DNA of 64,000 bases from Bacteroidales bacterium (GTDB taxonomy: Bacteria > Bacteroidota > Bacteroidia > Bacteroidales > Marinilabiliaceae), in contig SUWW01000017.1 in NCBI GenBank assembly GCA_015061285.1, positions 32,898 through 96,897 on the forward strand, written 5' to 3'. The notes under the pieces are model-generated. The model searched no databases and was not told where the DNA came from. It saw only the letters and a program-made list of their open reading frames with translations. A program made the position numbers and the translations under genes. This document shows positions 51,627-60,374 of the stretch, piece by piece. The number at the start of each line of letters is the position of its first letter. Within the stretch, counting starts at the first letter, position 1.

Positions 51627-53051
51627 GTGATAATTACGCAAAGTGAACTTGTAGCTCGCCTCTCTTCGCAGTTGGTTGTTACGCCTACGCATAGCCAGCA
51701 ACTGGCTTTCAATGCTATGGCCGAATTCTTGTTGTCGGCGCAATTGCGTCCTACGCTTCTTGTCAATGGTTATGCAGGCACTGGAAAAACTACCATAATG
51801 CGTGCGCTTTGCGATGTGGCTACCGATTTGGGCTTTCGCCTTGTGTTGATGGCTCCTACTGGCCGTGCTGCAAAGGTCCTTTCGAATGTCACTGGGCGTA
51901 CGGCGCTGACCATACATAAAACTATATATAGGCAAGAAACTGCTGCCGACCTTAATAGTCAGTTCAAGATTGGTTACAATGCTTCGCGTTCTACAATTTT
52001 TATTGTCGACGAGGCTTCGATGATTTCTAATGCATACACTGGAGAAACCGAATTTGGCTCCGGACGCTTGCTCACCGACCTCATTTCGTACGTATTTAGC
52101 CAAGATAATTGCCGACTCTTGCTTGTGGGCGATCCTGCTCAGCTGCCTCCTGTGGGCTTGAATATAGCTCCCGCGCTCGATATTAATTACTTACAAGGTT
52201 GTGGCCTCGATGTGGCTCAAGTGTGGCTTACCGATGTGGTGCGTCAGGAGACTGAAAGCGCTATTCTAAAAAATGCAGTGGAACTGCGACGCATCATCGA
52301 AAACGAGCCCGATTTCATGGGGTTCCCTCACCTCTTTGCTGAGTATGGCACCGAGGTAGAACGGCTTGGTGGTGATGAACTCATTGAAACGCTAATTACG
52401 TGCAACGACAGATATGGCACCGAAAACACTCTTGTGGTGACGCGAAGCAATAAGCGTGCAACGCGTTTCAATCTTGGCATTCGTGCTCAAGTGATGTTTG
52501 TTGAAGAGGAAATCACGCGTGGCGATTTGCTTATGGTGTGTAAGAATAACTATAAGTGGCTTGGTAAGGATAGTAAAGATTTTATTGCTAATGGTGATAT
52601 ATGCGAAGTGGTGCGTATAAATGGTTATAAAACATTATACGACAAGCGCTTTGCCGATGTGTCGTTGCGATTCCTTGAGCACAACGATGTTGATGTAGAT
52701 GCTATGCTTTTGCTCGATGGTCTATCGTCGGATGCTGGACGTATGTCGCGCGATGAAGAGATGCAGTTCTTTCAAACTGTTGCAGAAGATTATGCCGAAC
52801 TCAACAATCGTGCACGCATCATGGCGGCTATGCGCGAAGATCCTTATTACAATGCCTTGCAAGTGAAATTTGCCTATGCCGTTACTTGCCACAAGGCACA
52901 AGGCGGTCAGTGGAATGCTGTGTTTGTTGATATTGGTTATGTTGCCGACGAAATGCGCAATACTGAGTTTCTCAAATGGCTCTATACTGCCATAACTCGT
53001 GCTACCGATAAACTCTATTTAGTCAATTTCCCAGATGAATTTTTCGAGTGA
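51627..53051 (+). CDS. RecD-like ATP-dependent DNA helicase
   Basis: The 474-residue protein has Walker A GYAGTGKT (48-55), DEAS (128-131), LLLVGDPAQLPPVG and a C-terminal UvrD/RecD motif (AVTCHKAQGGQWNAVF, LYTAITRATDKLYLV). This is the short Bacteroidota RecD2-like superfamily 1 helicase without the long N-terminal region. It probably unwinds DNA in repair or recombination. The start is GTG at 51627. Confidence 0.88.
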   Translation: MIITQSELVARLSSQLVVTPTHSQQLAFNAMAEFLLSAQLRPTLLVNGYAGTGKTTIMRALCDVATDLGFRLVLMAPTGRAAKVLSNVTGRTALTIHKTIYRQETAADLNSQFKIGYNASRSTIFIVDEASMISNAYTGETEFGSGRLLTDLISYVFSQDNCRLLLVGDPAQLPPVGLNIAPALDINYLQGCGLDVAQVWLTDVVRQETESAILKNAVELRRIIENEPDFMGFPHLFAEYGTEVERLGGDELIETLITCNDRYGTENTLVVTRSNKRATRFNLGIRAQVMFVEEEITRGDLLMVCKNNYKWLGKDSKDFIANGDICEVVRINGYKTLYDKRFADVSLRFLEHNDVDVDAMLLLDGLSSDAGRMSRDEEMQFFQTVAEDYAELNNRARIMAAMREDPYYNALQVKFAYAVTCHKAQGGQWNAVFVDIGYVADEMRNTEFLKWLYTAITRATDKLYLVNFPDEFFE

Positions 53052-53199
53052 TTCACTTAGTTAAGTGAAGTATTATAGTTTGAATATCAGTCGCAAACGA
53101 TATTTGTGTTAAATATTATGATGTTTTTGAAAAATTTACACATATTATAAATAGATATAAATATGCTGTAGTCCTTATTCTATTGGGGAATCCACACAC

Positions 53200-53207
53200 T
53201 ACTTTCG
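53200..53207 (+). promoter_or_regulatory. Possible -7 box of the TonB receptor gene
   Basis: TACTTTCG departs from TAnnTTTG by one base; the same C form occurs upstream of secA. It lies about 40 bp before the start. Confidence 0.3.
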
Positions 53208-53248
53208 CGCCAGATTTAACAACAGACTAATTTTTTTACGTGATTCAG

Positions 53249-55777
53249 ATGAAAACTTTTATTTGTGCAAGCCTCTTTGGGGTGTTGAGCATTTTGTGTG
53301 CCTCTGTGTCTGCAGCCCAAGAAATTGTTGGTGGGCGCGTAGTAGAAGGCACCGTAGTGAGTGATATGGGCTCAGTAATATCTAATGCAAAAGTTAGTGT
53401 AAAGGGTTCTAACACAACAACTTTGTCTGGTGCCGATGGTCACTATTCTATTGTTGTAAATAGCGAAGAAGATGTGCTCGTGTTTGAGCGCGATGGCTAT
53501 ACTGCTGCTGAGCTACAGGTTGGTCAAAACAAAGTAGTCGATGCTACAATGACTATCGAAGACCTCTTCGCAATCGACTTGGAAGATTTGATGAATACGT
53601 CGATTTCTTCGTCGAGCTTCTTTACCCTCTCGGCCAAAGAGACTCCTGGCTATATATATAGTCGCGATATGCGCGAAGTTCACGGTCAGCGTTCGCTCAT
53701 CGAAATTGCTAACATGTCGATGCCTGGCGTATCGGAAGGTGCTCACCCCGACACCCGCATCATAGGTGTGCGTGGCATGAAGACTGTCGACAACTCTAAG
53801 ACTATGGTTATGTTCGACGGCCAGAACTTGAACCTTCGTTCTAACGTTGGTTATGGCGTAGGACTCTCATCAAAGCTTCTCGGCGACGTTAAGACGCTCG
53901 AGGTTAGCCTTGGCCCTAACGCTATCGTTCACGGCTCTGGTGCTATCAGTGGCTACATAAATATGGTGCCTAAAAACGGTTACAACGACAAAGGTTTCTA
54001 TGCAACCGTTGAAAAAGAGTATGAGGCCAATGCGCAGAATATGATGTCGGGTATCTCACGCGCTGAAGTCGGCTACGGCTTCGGTAACGAGAAACGCAAC
54101 GCGTATATCTATGCTGGCTACTATTTCAGCAATGGTTGGCAAGCCGACAGCAATTTCACTACTAAAAAAATTACTCGTGAAATGCTTGAAAATCGCAATG
54201 TGAACTACACCAAACGTGCTAACATGCGTTTTTCTGCTCACACCAACTTCGATGGTTTGGCTTTCAACTTTGGTTATATGCAGAACTATCTCTCTGGATA
54301 TTCTTCGAAACCAGTTGAACAGGATGTGTTCCAACGTCAATTGAATCTCTCTGTTAAGTATAATAAAGATGTTACTGAGTATGAGAATGTCGCAGTTCGC
54401 TTTAGCAGCGAGCTCAACGACCTCGGTCGTATTCAATCGACACAAGCTGGTGGCGCTGAGAGCCATATAGAAGCAAAAATTATTGCCAAAACAACTCGCC
54501 TCAACAACAACTCTCTTGCTATAGGTGCTTTGATTGGTGGTCGTAAGTTCTATGCTGGAAAATTCTATTTCGGTCACGACATCGATCCAACCGAAGCCGA
54601 CAATGCATATATAAAAGATCCTCTTACGGGCAACTCTTATGCAAACGATAAAGGAAAAGCTGATGCTAACTATTTGTGGGCAAGTGGTCAAATGCCTAAT
54701 GGTCGTTGGAACGAGTTTGCGGTGTTTGCTGAGGATATATACAAATTCAATGAGCAATTGGTTGCTGCTCTTGGCTTGCGCTACGACCGTTTCTATGTGT
54801 CGAATTTCGACGATGTACAAGACAACCTTGCTCCTCGCTTAGCTTTGTCGTACATAATTAACGATAGTCATGTTGTAAAGGCATCTTATCAGCAGGGCTT
54901 CCGCACCTTCGACTTCTACTCTCTTGGTCAGACTGTTTTCCAAAAGGCTCCCGAAGTTATATATGCTCTCTCTAAAGCTAATAAGGACTATAGCGGTTTC
55001 CGCTTCAATGTTGTGCCTGAGAAGTTGCATTCTGTAGAGGTTAACTACATTGGCGACTTTGCAAACAATATGCTAAAGATTGAAGCTAATGCTTACTTCA
55101 ACCTCTATAAAGACATAATCGACTACTACAACCTTGTTACTTGGACTTCTGATAAGTATCTTGAAGACAATACTTACATTGGCGACTACACCGTTACGGG
55201 TAAGAAATATTTCTCTGCTGAAGAGCAAAACGATTTCATGACCAACTATGTAAGTAGCTCTGCTAAAAAGAAAACTGGTCAAACTAAGAGCTTTGGCGCA
55301 TACGTAAACAATGGTGAAGATGTTAAGATTATTGGTGGCGAACTCATTGCTACGCTTAACGCTCCTACCAATACTCTCGTTCGTGCAAGCTATAGCCTCA
55401 ATAAATCGCTCACCGATAGCTATGGTGATAACATTCAGCACCCATCGCAGATGCTAAAACTCGACGCTACACAATACTTCTTCTCGCGCAAACTTATGCT
55501 CAACGCTCAGTTTGAATTCGAGCCAGCTCTCGAGGATAACGAGAAGAACCACGAAAACTATCACGATGTATACTTCGAGTCGCGCACAATGCTCGATGGC
55601 GCAGTTGCTTATCGTCTCACCAATGCTGTTACAATTCAAGCCTCTGTAAACAATATTCTTGGCGAAGATCGTCCTGGTATTACTTACAAACCTGATATGA
55701 ACAACAACTACACCGAACTTACAAATATCGGTTGCAACGAACGCCGTTACTGGCTTTCAGTTCTTTTCGCTCTCTAA
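53249..55777 (+). CDS. TonB-dependent receptor with carboxypeptidase-like domain
   Basis: The ATG at 53249 gives a signal peptide (MKTFICASLFGVLSILCASV, cleavage near SAAQ); a GTG at 53240 is less likely. A carboxypeptidase-regulatory-like domain follows (VEGTVVSDMGSVISNAKVSV), then a plug (RSLIEIANMSMPGVSEG, IIGVRGMKTVDNSKTMVMFDG) and a large beta-barrel ending YWLSVLFAL. It takes up a nutrient, metal complex or vitamin; the substrate is unknown. There is no SusD or DUF4249 partner beside it. Confidence 0.88.
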   Translation: MKTFICASLFGVLSILCASVSAAQEIVGGRVVEGTVVSDMGSVISNAKVSVKGSNTTTLSGADGHYSIVVNSEEDVLVFERDGYTAAELQVGQNKVVDATMTIEDLFAIDLEDLMNTSISSSSFFTLSAKETPGYIYSRDMREVHGQRSLIEIANMSMPGVSEGAHPDTRIIGVRGMKTVDNSKTMVMFDGQNLNLRSNVGYGVGLSSKLLGDVKTLEVSLGPNAIVHGSGAISGYINMVPKNGYNDKGFYATVEKEYEANAQNMMSGISRAEVGYGFGNEKRNAYIYAGYYFSNGWQADSNFTTKKITREMLENRNVNYTKRANMRFSAHTNFDGLAFNFGYMQNYLSGYSSKPVEQDVFQRQLNLSVKYNKDVTEYENVAVRFSSELNDLGRIQSTQAGGAESHIEAKIIAKTTRLNNNSLAIGALIGGRKFYAGKFYFGHDIDPTEADNAYIKDPLTGNSYANDKGKADANYLWASGQMPNGRWNEFAVFAEDIYKFNEQLVAALGLRYDRFYVSNFDDVQDNLAPRLALSYIINDSHVVKASYQQGFRTFDFYSLGQTVFQKAPEVIYALSKANKDYSGFRFNVVPEKLHSVEVNYIGDFANNMLKIEANAYFNLYKDIIDYYNLVTWTSDKYLEDNTYIGDYTVTGKKYFSAEEQNDFMTNYVSSSAKKKTGQTKSFGAYVNNGEDVKIIGGELIATLNAPTNTLVRASYSLNKSLTDSYGDNIQHPSQMLKLDATQYFFSRKLMLNAQFEFEPALEDNEKNHENYHDVYFESRTMLDGAVAYRLTNAVTIQASVNNILGEDRPGITYKPDMNNNYTELTNIGCNERRYWLSVLFAL

Positions 55778-55799
55778 GTGAGTTATTCATATAAAGATG

Positions 55800-55841
55800 C
55801 AAGAGCCAAGTGGTGCAAACCATTTGGCTCTTGTTTTTTTT
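55800..55841 (+). terminator. Terminator after the TonB receptor gene
   Basis: CAAGAGCCAA and its complement form a stem extended by TGGT/ACCA, followed by eight T. Confidence 0.9.
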
Positions 55842-56071
55842 ATATATATACCTATGAATAATTACGAATTCCAAATTCCAAATTACGTATTGCGAAACCG
55901 TGTGCCACCTTGAGCATAGCGATGGCTCTCAAATTCTCGCTCAGATGAAGCAAGATGACGCAGATTTCTATAATTTGAAATATAGGAATAGAAGCAATAA
56001 AAAATAACGATTTGTGTTGTGAATGTTTTCTATAAATATAATTATGATTGGATATGTCTGCAGAATTGATA
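55842..56071. other. Intergenic stretch without a recognised gene
   Basis: The region between two opposed terminators contains a short repeat of AATTCCA (55868-55882) and AT-rich sequence. No gene, tRNA or clear RNA structure was seen. Confidence 0.5.
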
Positions 56072-56121
56072 CAAAAAAACAGAGAAGGTCGCTGCCATTG
56101 GCTAAAGCGGCCATCTCTGTT
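56072..56121 (-). terminator. Terminator after the chemoreceptor gene
   Basis: AACAGAGA and its complement (56078-56085 and 56114-56121) form a stem around a long loop; on the minus strand it is followed by seven T. Confidence 0.7.
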
Positions 56122-56155
56122 CCAAACAAATAACTATTATTTATACTACTTCTTC

Positions 56156-58066
56156 TTATTCTTCAGTTTGGCTCACCTTGAAGCCTTTTATCAGGTTATG
56201 TAGGTGTTCAGCTGCGGCGTTAAGTTCTTCGGCATTGGCGGCAATCTCTTCCGCATTTGCTGCAGCGGTTTGCGTGCTTTTGTTAAGTCCATTCATCGTA
56301 GCCACAATTTGCTCTGTGCTTGTGCGTTGTTCAATGCTATTAGTAGTAATCTCTTTCATCAGAGCCACCATTTCGGCGAGCTGTGGCGTTACTATATTCA
56401 GCTCGTTGTTTATGGCGTTGTTGCCGTCGATGCTGTTTTGCGACGTGGCACTCACATTGGCAGCTGTAGTCTTGGTTTGTTCGGCCAAACGACCAACTTC
56501 TTTTGCTACAACGGCAAAGCCTCTTCCTGCCGAACCAGCGCGTGCTGCCTCTACTGATGCATTGAGCGACAAGATGTTTGTTTGGTTTACAAGTTTATTG
56601 ATATTACGTATGGCTCCTGCGATGTTCTTGTTGGCTGTCATACACTCTTCGCTTTTGTTCGCCATTACGGCCACATTGTCGTTGGTGGTTTCGATAAGCG
56701 ATTTGGCACGAAGCGAACTATCGGTGTTGGCATTTATGTTTGTTTTGACGTCGTTGAGCGACGAAGCAATCTCTTCGAGAGAAGCGGCTTGCTTGTTCGC
56801 ACCTTCAGATAGCTCTGTTGAGGCGCGCGACATCTCTTCGCTGCTTTGACGTAGAATATTGGCAGTGTGCATCACTTCCGAAATGGTGTCGGAGAGCGAT
56901 AGTTGCATCTCACGCATACTTTCGCTAAGCTCTTGCAGTTCGTCTTCCGAATTGCACATATAAACCTTTTGCGAAATATCTTTCTCGGCAATCTGTCGTG
57001 CCGAAGCTGCTAATGAACGTATTGGGCGTGTTATCGACTTTCGCACATATATAAACGTTCCGAACGTAAGCAGAGCACTTATAAATAATCCGACTATAGT
57101 CATAGATATTATGATAAGCCACTTAAGTTGTCCACTTATGTTGGCATCAACGCCAGCGTAGAATATGCCATTTATGTTGTTGCTTGAATCGGTGGTTGGC
57201 ATATAATGCACAAACATACAATGCCCACCTATATACGTTTTGCCACTATATGGCATACCGTGCTTATACACCGATTCGAGAGCCTCTTTGTTATTGAGCT
57301 TAGTGCCTACCATTCTTTCGCCATCGGTGTCGAACATGGTTGTTGCTACACGTTTGTCGTCTTCGAAAATGGTGATGTCCGTGAGGTGACGTTTTTTCAG
57401 TGCGTCAAGGTATTCGTTTTCTGTAAGCCAATGCACAATCAAGAAGGCCGTACCCACCATTTGACCATTCGAGTCGCGCAACGTTTTTCCGCCTACCACT
57501 GCAAGTTCGCCAGCTATCATTTTAGTCATGTCGGCAAAAATACCATTGCCTTTTTCCATGATTCTAGCAATGCTTTGTAGTTCGTATATATCCTTGAATT
57601 TCCGTCCTGTTATGTTGGTGCCTACTATGTTGTAGTCTTCGCCAAGCAAAAGGTAGGCGCGCGAACCCGAATAGCGGCAAAGGCGTTCGAGTTTTTGGCT
57701 CAACCCGCTGAAGTGATGCTTCTCTACCAACGTAGCGAAGGCTGTGTCGTTGTCGACCATTGTGTTGATAGCAATATCGGCACGTTTGGCTTCTGAGCGT
57801 AAGCCATCGATAATGGAGTGCGTACGTTCTTGCAATTGTTTTTCGAAATAGCTGTTGAATACACTGTCGCAACGTACGTAGACATTTATAACGAACGATG
57901 TGGTAATTATTAATGCAAAAGCTATTAATATGTATAGTAATTTGCGTTGAAGACTTGTCTTACCTTTTCGAATTTGGCGAACTTTACGAAACGCTTTTTT
58001 GGTGAAGTGTTTTGCTTCGCTAAATCTCTTCTTACCCTTTTCACTAAACTTATTCATGTGCCTCAA
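56156..58066 (-). CDS. Methyl-accepting chemotaxis protein with periplasmic Cache-like domain
   Basis: The 636-residue protein has a long basic N-terminus, a membrane helix (about 45-65), a periplasmic Cache-like domain, a second helix (about 315-340), a HAMP domain (VRKSITRPIRSLAASARQIAEKD) and an MCP signalling domain with the hairpin tip NQTNILSLNASVEAARAGSAGRGFAVVA. It would bind a small ligand outside and signal through CheA/CheW. No che, flagellar or other receptor genes are in the window, which is unusual for Bacteroidales. It may control a process other than swimming. Confidence 0.9.
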   Translation of the reverse strand: MRHMNKFSEKGKKRFSEAKHFTKKAFRKVRQIRKGKTSLQRKLLYILIAFALIITTSFVINVYVRCDSVFNSYFEKQLQERTHSIIDGLRSEAKRADIAINTMVDNDTAFATLVEKHHFSGLSQKLERLCRYSGSRAYLLLGEDYNIVGTNITGRKFKDIYELQSIARIMEKGNGIFADMTKMIAGELAVVGGKTLRDSNGQMVGTAFLIVHWLTENEYLDALKKRHLTDITIFEDDKRVATTMFDTDGERMVGTKLNNKEALESVYKHGMPYSGKTYIGGHCMFVHYMPTTDSSNNINGIFYAGVDANISGQLKWLIIISMTIVGLFISALLTFGTFIYVRKSITRPIRSLAASARQIAEKDISQKVYMCNSEDELQELSESMREMQLSLSDTISEVMHTANILRQSSEEMSRASTELSEGANKQAASLEEIASSLNDVKTNINANTDSSLRAKSLIETTNDNVAVMANKSEECMTANKNIAGAIRNINKLVNQTNILSLNASVEAARAGSAGRGFAVVAKEVGRLAEQTKTTAANVSATSQNSIDGNNAINNELNIVTPQLAEMVALMKEITTNSIEQRTSTEQIVATMNGLNKSTQTAAANAEEIAANAEELNAAAEHLHNLIKGFKVSQTEE

Positions 58067-58217
58067 TTTTACGAGTTATGGTTAATAATTTCTGTGTACC
58101 TCGAGGATTACAAATATTTTGCCACGAAAGCATAAAAAATGTTATTCATATTTATTAGCAAGGCTTTTTGCGTATTCGTAGTGTGTTACGTGTGTGTTAA
58201 TAGTGTATTGTAGGACA

Positions 58218-58251
58218 AAAAAGCCACAAAGCAAAAACTTTGTGGCTTTTT
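58218..58251 (-). terminator. Terminator after the TlpA-like gene
   Basis: AAAAAGCCACAAAG and its complement form a long stem; the minus-strand side ends in TTTTTT. Confidence 0.85.
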
Positions 58252-58273
58252 ATACTAATTCAGTAGGGTGATG

Positions 58274-59434
58274 CTACTTGATATATTCGTCTAAGTTTTG
58301 GATTAAATTCATAGGATGATCGATACTAAGTATTTCGCCATCAGGTGAGACCAAAACGCCAGTTGGTACGCCTTCGACACCGTAGCTATCAGTCAATTCG
58401 TTTTCCCAACCATCTTGACCGGTAGGTATGCAGAGACTATTCCACGATACCTCCAAATCCCTAACGCCTTTGCGCCAAGCGGCGGTGTCGGTATCGATAG
58501 AGATGCCAAGAATATCGAAGTTCTTGTCTTTGTATGTCTCAAGCGTCTCTGCCAAATGCGGCATGCTGAAGCGACATGGTCCGCACCACGATGCCCAAAT
58601 GTCTATAAGTACATATTTACCTTTGCCACAGAAGTCGCTAATCTTGGCTGGCTGACCTTCTAAGTTTTGCAAATTGACGTCTACAAACTTCTGACCTGCA
58701 AGATTTTTCTGACGTTCCTCTTTCTCAATGGATTTGAGAATACGTTTCACTTCAGACGAGTTTTTGTATGCTACGTTGCCCGCAACAAGTGCTTTGATTT
58801 TCTCGTTGTCAACGTCATCTAAGTATTTATAGTCAAACAAGAACAATGTAGGGACAAAGTTGTCTGGATTATTCTCTACAGCATCGCGAACAATCGAATC
58901 TTGCGAGTGCCTAATTCTTGTCAAGGCAGCGTCAATTTCTGGATATTCTGACTTTTTGCTGTCCCATTCGCCAGACATCATCAAATTTCTTACTGGCGCC
59001 ATGGTTTCGGTTAGTTCTTTCTGTAGAGCATCAAATTGGTTTAGGTATCTGCTAACTTTTATATTTTGTTCCGATCCCTTGAGCGTGACGTTATTTACGA
59101 GGTCAACTTCGAGTGGCGTTTCATCGACGAAGAATCGATAGAAGACCTTTCCTCCATCGTAGCGAAGGCAAAGTTCTGTGTTTTCGGTGGTGTCGCCTTC
59201 AATGCTGAATGTCATATCCACGCTATCAACCGGAACGGTTATGATATTTGCAAAACGTTGGTTAGGGTCAACAACATAGACGTGTTTGCGGTTTTCAATG
59301 GTCTTTCCTTTGATGCTGAAGTGTACTGTTTTTACCTCTTCTGTAGTATTCTCGTTAGAGGTTGTGTTACAGCTTGTTAGATAGAATGCCCCCGCAACAA
59401 TTGCTGTAAGGCTAATTGCTAATAGTTTTTTCAT
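58274..59434 (-). CDS. TlpA-like thiol-disulfide oxidoreductase lipoprotein
   Basis: The 386-residue protein has a lipobox (LTSC, Cys22), a DUF4369-like first half (about 35-130) and a thioredoxin-like domain with WCGPC (283-287), then GVEGVPTGVLVSPDG. It probably reduces or moves disulfides in envelope proteins, such as cytochrome c or damaged proteins. The combination with DUF4369 is typical of Bacteroidota. It lies upstream of its own terminator. Confidence 0.9.
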   Translation of the reverse strand: MKKLLAISLTAIVAGAFYLTSCNTTSNENTTEEVKTVHFSIKGKTIENRKHVYVVDPNQRFANIITVPVDSVDMTFSIEGDTTENTELCLRYDGGKVFYRFFVDETPLEVDLVNNVTLKGSEQNIKVSRYLNQFDALQKELTETMAPVRNLMMSGEWDSKKSEYPEIDAALTRIRHSQDSIVRDAVENNPDNFVPTLFLFDYKYLDDVDNEKIKALVAGNVAYKNSSEVKRILKSIEKEERQKNLAGQKFVDVNLQNLEGQPAKISDFCGKGKYVLIDIWASWCGPCRFSMPHLAETLETYKDKNFDILGISIDTDTAAWRKGVRDLEVSWNSLCIPTGQDGWENELTDSYGVEGVPTGVLVSPDGEILSIDHPMNLIQNLDEYIK

Positions 59435-59484
59435 AAAAAGTCTGTTATTTTATTAGTAATAAATTGGTTATCAAAGCAATAAAT

Positions 59485-59522
59485 AAATAGAATAGAACGA
59501 TTTCTTTCGTTCTATTCTATTT
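59485..59522 (-). terminator. Terminator after lgt
   Basis: AAATAGAATAGAACGA and its complement form a 16-bp stem with a six-base loop. The minus-strand side continues in an AT-rich tract. Confidence 0.75.
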
Positions 59523-59526
59523 GATT

Positions 59527-60345
59527 TTATTTCGTCTCGTTAGAGCGATTTTTCATATATAGTCTCGTAAGTATAACAATACCTACGATTACAAATGGTA
59601 TGCTGAGCAATTGTCCCATATTCAGCACCATATCGGCTTCAAAATCTTCTTGGTCCATCTTGATGGTCTCTATGAGCATACGGAAACCAAACACTGTGAT
59701 GAGGAATATGCCGAAGATTGCGCCTTGATATTTTTCCGAGAAATTTCTCTTCCAATAGAGAAACGAAAGCAGACCGAATACACATAAATAGTAGAGCGCC
59801 TCGTAAATCTGCGTTGGGTGGCGCGGAATGAGGGCTTCGCTTGCGTGCAGACGGAGAAACCTAAATGCCCAAGGTAAATCGGTGGGCGAACCACATATTT
59901 CGGAGTTGAAGAGGTTGCCCGTACGTATGAGAAAGCCTGCCAACGCGATTGGAATAACCAAATGGTCAAGAATCCATAAGTAGCCTTTTTTGCATACTTT
60001 TTTGTTGAATAAGTATAGTGCTATAAGTATGCCTATTGCGCCGCCGTGGCTTGCAAGTCCGCCTTTCCAAACTTGCAGTATTTCAAGCGGATGCTGCGAA
60101 TAGTAGTCCCAGCCGTAGAAAATTACGTGGCCGAGGCGTGCTCCTACAACCACCGCTACGAGCATGTATAGAAATACCGAATCGGCCCACGTGTCGGGGC
60201 ATTTCTCGCGCTTGAACATCTTGCTGACGAGCAAGTAGCCAAACCAAAACGCCATCGCATACAATATGCTATAGTAGCGTATTTGTATAGGTCCGATGCC
60301 GAAGAGTACCGGGTCGACATTCCAATCTATAAATAGTAGCGACAT
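59527..60345 (-). CDS. lgt: Prolipoprotein diacylglyceryl transferase
   Basis: The 272-residue protein has seven membrane helices and the Lgt features: GLASHGGAIGILIALYLFNKK with the catalytic His, then RTGNLFNSEICGSPTDLPW and RHPTQIYEALYY. It attaches diacylglycerol to the lipobox cysteine of lipoproteins, such as those in this window. It follows secA by 29 bp, so both protein-export genes probably share a transcript. Confidence 0.93.
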   Translation of the reverse strand: MSLLFIDWNVDPVLFGIGPIQIRYYSILYAMAFWFGYLLVSKMFKREKCPDTWADSVFLYMLVAVVVGARLGHVIFYGWDYYSQHPLEILQVWKGGLASHGGAIGILIALYLFNKKVCKKGYLWILDHLVIPIALAGFLIRTGNLFNSEICGSPTDLPWAFRFLRLHASEALIPRHPTQIYEALYYLCVFGLLSFLYWKRNFSEKYQGAIFGIFLITVFGFRMLIETIKMDQEDFEADMVLNMGQLLSIPFVIVGIVILTRLYMKNRSNETK

Positions 60346-60374
60346 ACTTATCTGTATTTATAACTATCAGTCAA

